Shown: in pieces, positions 1 to 5,804 of the stretch | How positions within the stretch are numbered: position 1 is the first letter of the stretch | Layout: every line of letters starts with the position of its first letter | Assembly: GCA_023132505.1 (NCBI GenBank) | Contig: JAGLYE010000080.1 | Location: 1 to 6,857 of the forward strand | DNA length: 6,857 nucleotides | Direction of reading: 5' to 3' | DNA from: Bacteroidales bacterium | Lineage (GTDB): Bacteria > Bacteroidota > Bacteroidia > Bacteroidales > B18-G4 | Notes under the pieces: generated by a model | What the model was told of the DNA's origin: nothing | Databases searched by the model: none | Seen by the model: the letters and a program-made list of their open reading frames with translations, nothing else | Program-made: the position numbers and the translations under genes

Positions 1-26
1 CTAATTAGAATGAAAAGTGAATAGGT

Positions 27-48
27 AAAAAGTATTCTGCCACCAGAA
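27..48 (-). terminator. Weak candidate terminator hairpin downstream of the prenyl synthase gene
   Basis: Read on the minus strand, TTCTG-GTGG-CAGAA (48 to 35) can form a 5-bp stem with a 4-nt loop, followed by TACTTTTT (34 to 27). It lies about 80 bp past the stop codon of the prenyl synthase gene, where an operon terminator would be reasonable. The stem is short with only two G-C pairs, and the T tract is offset by three bases, so it would be a poor intrinsic terminator. No better hairpin is visible in this end region. Confidence 0.22.
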
Positions 49-53
49 AAATT

Positions 54-61
54 CAAATGTA
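54..61 (-). promoter_or_regulatory. Possible Bacteroidota -7 box (TACATTTG), target gene outside the window
   Basis: The minus strand reads TACATTTG here, a full match to TAnnTTTG. No TTTG-like -33 element sits about 20 bp upstream, where the sequence is the purine repeat tract instead. Any gene it served would start left of the window. A match to six fixed bases in AT-rich sequence can occur by chance, so this is tentative. Confidence 0.2.
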
Positions 62-79
62 AAATATACTTCCTCCTTC

Positions 80-131
80 TTATTCTTATTCTTATTCTTA
101 TTCCTTGTTCTTTATTCTCTATTCTCTATTC
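80..131. repeat. Short tandem-repeat polypyrimidine/polypurine tract at the end of the prenyl synthase gene
   Basis: The plus strand has four perfect copies of the hexamer TTATTC (80-103), a degenerate stretch CTTGTTC (104-110), then three heptamers: TTTATTC (111-117) and TCTATTC twice (118-131). The whole 67-131 stretch is nearly free of G on the plus strand, so the minus strand is almost all A and G apart from regularly spaced T. On the minus strand the tract starts at the stop codon of the prenyl synthase gene (TAG, 133-131). It supplies further stop codons in all three frames within about 20 bases, so repeat slippage could not extend the protein. The far end contains AAGAAGGAGGAAG (minus strand, 80 to 68), which resembles a ribosome binding site, but no ATG follows it inside the window. 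The tract looks like a slippage-generated microsatellite; no function is shown. Confidence 0.9.
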
Positions 132-1105
132 TACTGATCCCGATACATCATCTTCTTCGCCAGCGACAGCAATTCTGCTTTCTTTTCATCCGGCAGGCTG
201 ACAAGTTCGAGGTAGTATTCGGCACGTTCGAAATGGCGTTCCATTTCTGTTGCTGTGATCTTATCAAGATTGAGAGTGCTATAAATGGCAGTAATGTCCA
301 TGATCTTCTGTTCGGGATCTTCTTCTCCTTCACCGATGTATTCTTCGATGATCTTTTTATCCGCTTCTTCAGCAATTGTGAGCGCCTTCAGCAGGAGGAA
401 AGTCTTTTTATCGGAGAGGATATCCCCTCCGGGCATTTTTCCGAATTTATCTACGCTGCCGAAAACATCGAGCAAGTCGTCTTTCAGTTGGAATGCCAAT
501 CCGATATTGATACCGAACTCGTAGATATTTTTAATGTCTTCTTTTTTTGCATTGGCTAAGATTGCTCCGAGCTTCAGTGAAGTGGCCAGAAGGGCTGCTG
601 TTTTTAGGCGGATCATGCCCAGGTAATCCGGGATGGTGGTGTCATCGGCCTCTTCGTAATTCATATCCAGTTGCTGGCCTTCACACACTTCCCTGGCGAC
701 TTTCAGAAATAATTCAAGCATTTCATTGCTGTTGGGATGATTGATCTGAAGGAGATATTCCATCGCCAGAGCGAACATAATGTCGCCAACAAGGATGGCA
801 GTGTCTTCTCCCCAGATGTTCCAGATGGTGTCTTTTCCCCGCCTGATAGTTGCTCCATCCATGATATCATCGTGGACCAGGGTGAAATTATGGAACATTT
901 CTACAGCATGGGCAGCGGGAATGGCAGCATCTACATTTCCTCCAAAGGCATCGCAGGTCATGAGAAGCAATACCGGCCTCAGCCGTTTTCCGCCCAATTC
1001 CATCATATAGGTGATCGGCTCATAGAGCTCAACAGGTTCACCGGAAAAAGATTCCTTCTCCATGGAAAAGCTGAATTTTTCCAGGAGTTCTTCGTAGGTA
1101 TGCAT
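131..1105 (-). CDS. Polyprenyl diphosphate synthase (trans-isoprenyl diphosphate synthase), probably short-chain
   Basis: This 324-residue cytoplasmic enzyme should condense isopentenyl diphosphate head-to-tail with an allylic diphosphate. Family hallmarks are in order: GGKRLRP at 38-44, the first Asp-rich motif DDIMD at 79-83 followed by RRG (88-90), a Lys-Thr pair at 168-169, and the second Asp-rich motif FQLKDDLLD with D209, D210 and D213, followed by GGDILSDKKT (226-235). The two Asp motifs bind Mg-diphosphate, and the Arg and Lys residues bind IPP. The first motif lacks the two-residue insertion of E. coli IspA-type FPP synthases. F74, five residues before it, is bulky; in the family an aromatic side chain there usually limits the product to C15-C20, while long-chain IspB-type enzymes have a small residue. 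A geranylgeranyl or farnesyl product is therefore more likely than a quinone side chain, but this is a prediction. Length is typical. The gene starts 15 bp after rfbA with no Shine-Dalgarno (AAACCATAAGATACA), so it is probably cotranscribed with it. I give no symbol because the chain length is uncertain. Confidence 0.95.
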   Translation of the reverse strand: MHTYEELLEKFSFSMEKESFSGEPVELYEPITYMMELGGKRLRPVLLLMTCDAFGGNVDAAIPAAHAVEMFHNFTLVHDDIMDGATIRRGKDTIWNIWGEDTAILVGDIMFALAMEYLLQINHPNSNEMLELFLKVAREVCEGQQLDMNYEEADDTTIPDYLGMIRLKTAALLATSLKLGAILANAKKEDIKNIYEFGINIGLAFQLKDDLLDVFGSVDKFGKMPGGDILSDKKTFLLLKALTIAEEADKKIIEEYIGEGEEDPEQKIMDITAIYSTLNLDKITATEMERHFERAEYYLELVSLPDEKKAELLSLAKKMMYRDQ

Positions 1106-1120
1106 TGTATCTTATGGTTT

Positions 1121-1981
1121 TTATTCTATAATATTCAGCAAGTATTGCCCGTAGCCGCTTTTGAGCAGAGGTTTTGCAAGGGTCCTCAATCCTTCCTCGC
1201 CAATGAATCCCATATTATAAGCTACTTCCTCTATGCATCCGATTTTAAGCCCTTGCCGGTCTTCTACCACCTGCACAAATTGTCCGGCCTGCAACAGGCT
1301 TGAAAAATTGCCGGTATCAAGCCATGCAGTACCTCTTCCCAGAATGCCCACTTTTAGCTTGTTTGCTTCCAGGTAATGTTTGTTTACATCTGTGATCTCA
1401 TATTCTCCCCGGGCACTGGGTTGTATATTTTTGGCTACCTCAATAACAGAGTTATCGTAAAAATATAAACCCGGGACTGCATAGTTTGACTTCGGTATTT
1501 TGGGTTTTTCTTCGATTGAAATAGCCATAAGGTTCTTATCAAACTCAACAACGCCATAACGCTCAGGGTCTGAAACATGATAGGCAAAGATCACTCCGCC
1601 ATCCGGATCGTTGTTCTCCTGGAACAATGCCTGTAAGCCGGTTCCATAGAAAATGTTATCGCCCAGGATAAGTGCCACCTTGTCGTTGCCCACAAATTCT
1701 TCTCCGATAACAAATGCCTGTGCCAGCCCGTTCGGGATCTCCTGTTTCGCATAGCTGAAGTTGCAGCCCAGGGTTTTGCCGTCTCCGAGCAATCTCTGGA
1801 AGCTGGCCTGGTCCTGTGGCGTAGAAATGATCAGGATGTCTCTGATCCCGGCTATCATAAGGATAGACAGGGGATAATAAATCATAGGCTTATCATATAC
1901 CGGCATGAGTTGCTTGCTGGTAGCAATGCTTATGGGGTAAAGCCTTGTGCCGGATCCTCCGGCAAGAATGATTCCTTTCAT
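1121..1981 (-). CDS. rfbA: Glucose-1-phosphate thymidylyltransferase (RfbA/RmlA)
   Basis: This 286-residue cytoplasmic nucleotidyltransferase converts dTTP and glucose 1-phosphate to dTDP-glucose and pyrophosphate. It is the first step toward dTDP-L-rhamnose and other dTDP-deoxysugars of surface polysaccharides. The N-terminus has the nucleotide-binding signature [10 protein letters not shown] (7-16), then [18 protein letters not shown] (22-39) with the conserved Lys23 and Gln24. Metal-binding aspartates are D108 (LGDN, 107-110) and D222 (WLDTG, 220-224). EEKP at 157-160 gives the sugar-phosphate-contacting lysine (K159), and GEYEITDVN at 192-200 is the typical sugar-site segment. Length and the complete motif set match the short homotetrameric RmlA class, so it looks intact and functional. 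No rmlB, rmlC or rmlD is in the window, so the rest of the pathway must be elsewhere. The ATG at 1979-1981 opens directly into the family's usual N-terminus; there is no Shine-Dalgarno. A good promoter candidate lies about 50 bp upstream. Confidence 0.97.
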   Translation of the reverse strand: MKGIILAGGSGTRLYPISIATSKQLMPVYDKPMIYYPLSILMIAGIRDILIISTPQDQASFQRLLGDGKTLGCNFSYAKQEIPNGLAQAFVIGEEFVGNDKVALILGDNIFYGTGLQALFQENNDPDGGVIFAYHVSDPERYGVVEFDKNLMAISIEEKPKIPKSNYAVPGLYFYDNSVIEVAKNIQPSARGEYEITDVNKHYLEANKLKVGILGRGTAWLDTGNFSSLLQAGQFVQVVEDRQGLKIGCIEEVAYNMGFIGEEGLRTLAKPLLKSGYGQYLLNIIE

Positions 1982-2030
1982 CTGTATTTCAAAGTTTAGG
2001 TGTCCCGCGAGATAAAGATACGGAATTAAG

Positions 2031-2062
2031 CAAATATAAAAAAAAGCAATTAATCAGGCAGA
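2031..2062 (-). promoter_or_regulatory. Bacteroidota-type promoter for rfbA and the prenyl synthase gene
   Basis: The minus strand has TATATTTG (2038 to 2031), a full match to the Bacteroidota -7 consensus TAnnTTTG. Twenty bp upstream is TCTG (2062 to 2059), a 3-of-4 match to the -33 element TTTG, overlapping the last codons of the exporter gene. The spacer includes a run of eight T. Transcription would start near 2026, giving a leader of about 45 nt before the rfbA ATG. It explains how rfbA could be expressed apart from the exporter. A second, poorer box (TATCTTTA, 2020 to 2013) lies further downstream. Confidence 0.55.
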
Positions 2063-4480
2063 CCCCCTGCTGTTGGATCCCTCTATTTCAAGCTCGTCGA
2101 GATCGATATCTTCTTCTTCATCAAAGATCTCGAGCAGGGGTTCACGAAAACTCCTGGTGGTGATGTATTTGTCGAGGCTTAACAAAAGCGATGGAAGGAA
2201 AAAGAGATTTGATAACAAGGCCATAAGGAGTGTAAATGGGATCAGGTAACCCAGAGCTTCTGTTCCGCCAAATGATGAGAGAATGAAGATCCCAAAACCA
2301 AAGAACAATACTACCGAGGAATAGATCATGCTATAGCCGGTTTCGCTGAGGGCTGCGATCACAGAGGGCTTAATATTCCAATTATTCAGTTTTAGCTGTA
2401 GCCGGTATCTCGACAGGAAATGAATGGCATTATCTACAGAGATCCCCAGTGCGATGCTGAATATAAGGATGGTGGATGGCTTGATGGGAATGCCTAAATA
2501 TCCCATCAGGGCTGCGGTCATGAGCTGAGGGATGAGGTTAGGAATCAGGGAAATAACGATCATCCTGGCGGAAGTAAACAGCAAAGCCATCAGGAGAGAG
2601 ATGACACCCAGTGCAAGCAATAAGCTGGTTAACAAGTTCTTCACAAGGTAACTGCTGCCTTCGAGAAATACAACGCTGGTCCCGGTGAGGACGACATTAT
2701 AATCATCAGGGGGAAAGATCTTATCAATTTCAGGCCTTAGCCTGTCCATGATCATTTTGATCTCTTTAGTGCCGATATTGGCCATCTGTATGCTTACCCT
2801 GGTGATCCGGTTCGTACTGTCAATAAACGAATGGAAAGGATTGTTCCCGGTGCTGTCAATGCCGGTGGTGTATTGATTCAGATCAGCCAGTTGCGTTGGC
2901 GGGGGCAATATATAATATTTAGTTTTCCCGCCCTTGTGGGCCTGGTACAGGAAACTAATACCATCAATTACAGAAATTGGCCGCGACAAGTATTTTGAAA
3001 AGACAGAATCCTTGGCGAGCAGCCTGTGCAAACGCCTGATCTTATAGAGTGTCTTCCCTTTTTTTGCGAATACACCATTCTCCGTTTTAGAATCAATGGA
3101 TATTTCAAGCGGCATTACCCCTTTGAAATGTTCCTCAAAAAACATCAGGTCTTTATACAGCTTGTCTTTTTTTGAGATGTCATCTACAATATTTCCGGTC
3201 GTTTGTAATCTGGAAACACCCAGGAAACCGACAGCCACAAATATGATTGTACAAATATATATTATCCTTCTCCTCCCTTGCACGATGACCACAACCTTTA
3301 AAATGATCTTGGATACCAGCGACTTGTCCATATGTTTGGTATGCCTGGCCTTCGGTGGCGGGAGGTAACTGGAAAATATTGGTATGAGGAACAATGAGAG
3401 GATATAGGCAAACATGATGTTGATAGAGGCGATCACACCGAACTCAGTCAATATCTTGTTGCCGGTAACAATGAATGCGGCGAATCCCACAGCTGTAGTA
3501 GCATTAGTGAGCAGGTTGGCATTGCCGATGCGTGTGACCACCCTTGATAGTGCCTTGATCTTATTCCCGTGCAGCAGGTACTCATTATGGTATTTGTTGA
3601 GCAGGAAGATACAATTCTCCACCACGATCACTACCAGCAATGGTGGAAGGATGCCGGTAAGGAGGGTAATCTTGTACTGGAAGATTGAGATAGTACCCAA
3701 TACCCATATCACTGTGATCCCCACAATGAGCATGGTAAAGAATACAGCCTTTACCGACCTGAAAAACAACATCAGAATGGCCGAGGAAATGACCAGGGCC
3801 ATGACGATAAAGAAGTACAACTCATTCTGCACTTTCTTGGTTGTGATGGTCCTGATATAGGGCAGGCCGGAATAACGCATCTCGCGTTCATATTTCTCTC
3901 CGAATTCATCAATCAGACTCTGGATATCCTCAATCAGCTTTACCCTGCTTTTGGTGTTGAGCTTATTCTTATCGAGGGTTACCATGATCATGGTAACATT
4001 ATTTTCCTTGTTGTATAGAAGCCCGTCATAAAAGGGAAGGGAAAGAATAAGGTTCCGGATGCTGTCGATTTCTTTCTGGTATTCAGGCTTTTCCTGAATA
4101 ATGGGCAGGAAATCGAGAAGCCCGGTACTATCGTTCTTCACAAGATTATAGATCTTACCAATAGATAGCACTTCCTCTACACCATCAATCTGGCGGATCT
4201 CCCAGGAAAGCTCGTACCAGTCGTTGAATTCTTCGAGATTATAGATCCTTTCGTCCTGCAGGCCAACGAACATTACACTACCGTCCTGCCCGAACAGGTT
4301 CTTGAATTCTTCGTAAGCAATACTGGTGGAATCAGATTCGGGGAGCATGCGAACCATATCATACGACATTGTGACTTTTGTGGCCTGCCACCCCATAAAA
4401 ATAGTAATCAACAGAATAACGATCAGGTTCGTCAGCCTGTTGCGTAAAATCAACCTTACCAGATAATTCCACATGCGCAT
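2054..4480 (-). CDS. RND-superfamily exporter, MMPL/HAE3-like inner-membrane transporter
   Basis: This 808-residue protein has the duplicated RND layout. Hydrophobic segments lie at about 18-36, 220-240, 245-266, 272-294, 328-346, 348-372, 404-422, 612-635, 638-660, 668-690, 717-735 and 745-768, giving 12 helices as 1+5 and 1+5. Two large loops (about 37-219 and 423-611) should face the periplasm. The second half carries the family signature GISVDNAIHFLSRYR (679-693), in which D683 would serve proton relay. The matching first-half segment (VVENCIFLLNKYH, 286-298) has Glu288 instead of Asp. Size and architecture fit the 'predicted RND exporter' group that includes MmpL, HpnN and Patched-like proteins, many of which move lipids or hydrophobic molecules; the substrate here cannot be read from sequence. 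No membrane-fusion protein or outer-membrane factor is adjacent, as is usual for this group. The C-terminal tail (787-800) is strongly acidic and probably cytoplasmic. Two Pro-Pro-Pro runs (374-376, 526-528) may need EF-P. The start has a clear GAGGG 4 nt upstream; Met3 (10 nt) is an alternative. Confidence 0.92.
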   Translation of the reverse strand: MRMWNYLVRLILRNRLTNLIVILLITIFMGWQATKVTMSYDMVRMLPESDSTSIAYEEFKNLFGQDGSVMFVGLQDERIYNLEEFNDWYELSWEIRQIDGVEEVLSIGKIYNLVKNDSTGLLDFLPIIQEKPEYQKEIDSIRNLILSLPFYDGLLYNKENNVTMIMVTLDKNKLNTKSRVKLIEDIQSLIDEFGEKYEREMRYSGLPYIRTITTKKVQNELYFFIVMALVISSAILMLFFRSVKAVFFTMLIVGITVIWVLGTISIFQYKITLLTGILPPLLVVIVVENCIFLLNKYHNEYLLHGNKIKALSRVVTRIGNANLLTNATTAVGFAAFIVTGNKILTEFGVIASINIMFAYILSLFLIPIFSSYLPPPKARHTKHMDKSLVSKIILKVVVIVQGRRRIIYICTIIFVAVGFLGVSRLQTTGNIVDDISKKDKLYKDLMFFEEHFKGVMPLEISIDSKTENGVFAKKGKTLYKIRRLHRLLAKDSVFSKYLSRPISVIDGISFLYQAHKGGKTKYYILPPPTQLADLNQYTTGIDSTGNNPFHSFIDSTNRITRVSIQMANIGTKEIKMIMDRLRPEIDKIFPPDDYNVVLTGTSVVFLEGSSYLVKNLLTSLLLALGVISLLMALLFTSARMIVISLIPNLIPQLMTAALMGYLGIPIKPSTILIFSIALGISVDNAIHFLSRYRLQLKLNNWNIKPSVIAALSETGYSMIYSSVVLFFGFGIFILSSFGGTEALGYLIPFTLLMALLSNLFFLPSLLLSLDKYITTRSFREPLLEIFDEEEDIDLDELEIEGSNSRGSA

Positions 4481-4484
4481 AATT

Positions 4485-4489
4485 CCCTC
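4485..4489 (-). promoter_or_regulatory. Shine-Dalgarno of the RND exporter gene
   Basis: The minus strand reads GAGGG (4489 to 4485), then AATT, then the ATG at 4480-4478. The spacing is 4 nt to this ATG and 10 nt to the second ATG two codons later (4474-4472), so either could be used. It stands out because the other genes here have no recognisable Shine-Dalgarno. Confidence 0.55.
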
Positions 4490-4506
4490 GGTTCGAAACG
4501 GACATA

Positions 4507-4514
4507 CTAAATTA
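4507..4514 (-). promoter_or_regulatory. Weak -7 box candidate for the RND exporter gene
   Basis: The minus strand reads TAATTTAG (4514 to 4507), matching five of the six fixed bases of TAnnTTTG. A start about 5 bp downstream would give a leader of roughly 20-25 nt that includes the GAGGG ribosome binding site. No convincing -33 TTTG lies 19-21 bp upstream. It is the best candidate I found between this gene and its divergent neighbour. Confidence 0.28.
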
Positions 4515-4580
4515 CGTTAAATTTTTATTAGACTGTCACTTTGGCAAGGAATTGGTAGCTGTTTCTATGCTTTTATGGCG

Positions 4581-4594
4581 AATAAAGCTTTATT
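4581..4594. promoter_or_regulatory. Perfect 14-bp palindrome, possible operator between divergent genes
   Basis: AATAAAGCTTTATT is identical to its own reverse complement over all 14 bases. It is centred at about 4587.5 in the 173-bp divergent intergenic region. The centre is roughly 49 bp upstream of the start predicted from the TATATTTG box at 4624-4631, a distance common for sites of dimeric activators. It is roughly 85-90 bp upstream of the exporter's predicted start. Six-base arms TTATGG (4573-4578) and CCATAA (4611-4616) form a second, non-concentric inverted repeat around it. No regulator gene is in the window. The palindrome is AT-rich, so chance is not excluded. Confidence 0.35.
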
Positions 4595-4623
4595 TATCCG
4601 GGCGATTTCTCCATAACAAGCCT

Positions 4624-4631
4624 TATATTTG
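4624..4631 (+). promoter_or_regulatory. Bacteroidota -7 box for the secreted protein/dehydrogenase pair
   Basis: TATATTTG is a full match to TAnnTTTG and identical to the box in front of rfbA. Transcription would start near 4636, leaving a leader of about 18 nt before the ATG at 4654. No TTTG is present 19-21 bp upstream (the sequence there is GGGCGA), so the -33 half is missing or an activator substitutes for it. Its position argues against starting the downstream protein at any upstream in-frame codon. Confidence 0.5.
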
Positions 4632-4653
4632 TAAAACCGCAATACTTACGATA

Positions 4654-5802
4654 ATGAAGAGATATATACTGCTTTTCATACTGGCGTTTCCAGTAATACT
4701 GAATGCTCAATCACCCCAAAAGCTGATCAGCAAAGGTGAATACGACAAGGCAATAGAAGTTTGCATCGACAAGCTGGCAGATGGGAAGGGCAATAAAGAT
4801 GAGTTGTATGCTTCCCTGAAACATGCTTATGAAACGGCCAGTGAGAATGATCTGATTAAGGTGATGGGGCTGAAAGCAACAGCTAGACCGGAGATCTGGT
4901 TTGATGTGTTTGTGGCATATACAAAATTGCAAAACCGTTTTATGCTCATTTCCAGGATCAGTGAGCAGCTTAGGCAGGATATGGTAAATATTCGCCCCAT
5001 TGATTATAATAAAGATGTGGAAGCGGCACGGCAAAATGCAGCTGCCTATCTGTATGCGCACTCGGTAAGCCTGCTGAAAAGCGGAAAGAAAGCAGATGCA
5101 GGGCAGGCGTATTCTGAATTGCTTCTGATCACAAAACTTTATAATGAATTCAAGGATGTGGAGTTGTTGTTGCGGCAATCGATCGGTGGCAGCGCAACAC
5201 TGGCCCGGCTGGAAATCAATAACCTTAGCGATGTTCCCCTGCCACCGGATTTTATCGCTGATATGGAAGACTTTGCATTGACATATAAGGAGAAACAGTA
5301 CCTGGATTATGTGGTCAAGGCTAAGCCCGGACAACATTATTCGCTTGTTCTTGCCATTGATATCACCTCTGTGAATATCACTCCCGGTTCTGTTAATGAG
5401 AAAGAGTACACCGCCTCTCATAAAAACCCCGAAAGTTTAACGGAGGCATATAAAGATGATTCCAAACTGGAACAGGACAAGAAACATCCCGATTTCAATA
5501 AATGTAAGATCAAGGAGATCTATCAGATAAAGACAGCCGTGATCAAAGCCAGGCTTAAATATGTCGACCAGCAGTCGGGCAAGGTTCTGTATGTAGTTCC
5601 TGTTACAGCCCGTTCAGTGTTCGAGAATAAGACTGCCACTGCTTCCGGCGATATGTTCGCCTGCCCGCCCGAGGTTTATGACATTCTTGATAAACCTAAA
5701 AAGAAATTCCCTAAAAATTCTGAAATGACCTACCGGGCAGTGGAGGAATTAAAGATACTGGTGAAGGGGATCATCTGGAATGAAGCATTTATCAAAGATT
5801 GA
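4654..5802 (+). CDS. Uncharacterised secreted protein with TPR-like N-terminal half
   Basis: I cannot assign a function or named family with confidence to this 382-residue protein. Residues 1-18 are a type I signal peptide: Lys-Arg at 2-3, a hydrophobic core at 5-16, and a likely cut after A18 leaving Q19 as the first mature residue, the Gln+1 pattern frequent in Bacteroidota. There is no lipobox cysteine, so it should be periplasmic or exported rather than a lipoprotein. Residues 22-70 and about 124-176 are amphipathic helical pairs resembling TPR/Sel1-type repeats (KGEYDKAIEVCIDKL; AAAYLYAHSVSLLKSGKKADAGQAY). Residues about 228-325 look beta-rich, with alternating hydrophobics interrupted by a charged segment (250-290). 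Only three Cys remain in the mature chain (C37, C284, C337). The reading frame is open back to a TTG at 4552, but that extension would bury the signal peptide and cover the -7 box, so I chose the ATG at 4654. The dehydrogenase gene begins 2 bp after the stop. It resembles hypothetical exported proteins I associate with Bacteroidota. Confidence 0.85.
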   Translation: MKRYILLFILAFPVILNAQSPQKLISKGEYDKAIEVCIDKLADGKGNKDELYASLKHAYETASENDLIKVMGLKATARPEIWFDVFVAYTKLQNRFMLISRISEQLRQDMVNIRPIDYNKDVEAARQNAAAYLYAHSVSLLKSGKKADAGQAYSELLLITKLYNEFKDVELLLRQSIGGSATLARLEINNLSDVPLPPDFIADMEDFALTYKEKQYLDYVVKAKPGQHYSLVLAIDITSVNITPGSVNEKEYTASHKNPESLTEAYKDDSKLEQDKKHPDFNKCKIKEIYQIKTAVIKARLKYVDQQSGKVLYVVPVTARSVFENKTATASGDMFACPPEVYDILDKPKKKFPKNSEMTYRAVEELKILVKGIIWNEAFIKD

Positions 5803-5804
5803 CA

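Noticed and set aside
1..60. Start of a minus-strand gene using the AGGAGG-like purines at 68-80
   Set aside because: No ATG follows on the minus strand within the window. A GTG at the hairpin runs into a stop within 13 codons, and a TTG gives only about 18 open codons to the edge with no recognisable protein character.
737..1303. 188-residue open frame on the plus strand across the prenyl synthase and rfbA genes
   Set aside because: It lies antisense to two genes with complete family motifs and crosses their junction. The translation is of atypical composition with no recognisable domain, so it is a shadow frame.
2055..2072. Hairpin GCAG-GGGGT-CTGC at the end of the exporter gene followed by a run of eight T, as a terminator
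   Set aside because: The stem is 4 bp (6 with a bulge) and the T run starts about 13 nt after it, too far for intrinsic termination. The T run is better explained as the spacer of the rfbA promoter.
3414..3860. 148-residue open frame on the plus strand inside the RND exporter gene
   Set aside because: It is antisense to membrane segments of the exporter. Reverse complements of hydrophobic coding sequence often stay open, and no start signal or promoter precedes it.
4711..5421. 236-residue open frame on the minus strand inside the secreted-protein gene
   Set aside because: The plus-strand gene has a signal peptide, a promoter box and a coupled downstream gene, whereas this antisense frame has a composition typical of a shadow and no recognisable features.
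5799..5804. TTG at 5799 as start of the dehydrogenase, overlapping the previous stop codon
   Set aside because: The ATG two codons later gives the usual short N-terminal lead into the first beta strand, and ATG is strongly preferred. A coupled TTG start cannot be excluded, but nothing supports it.
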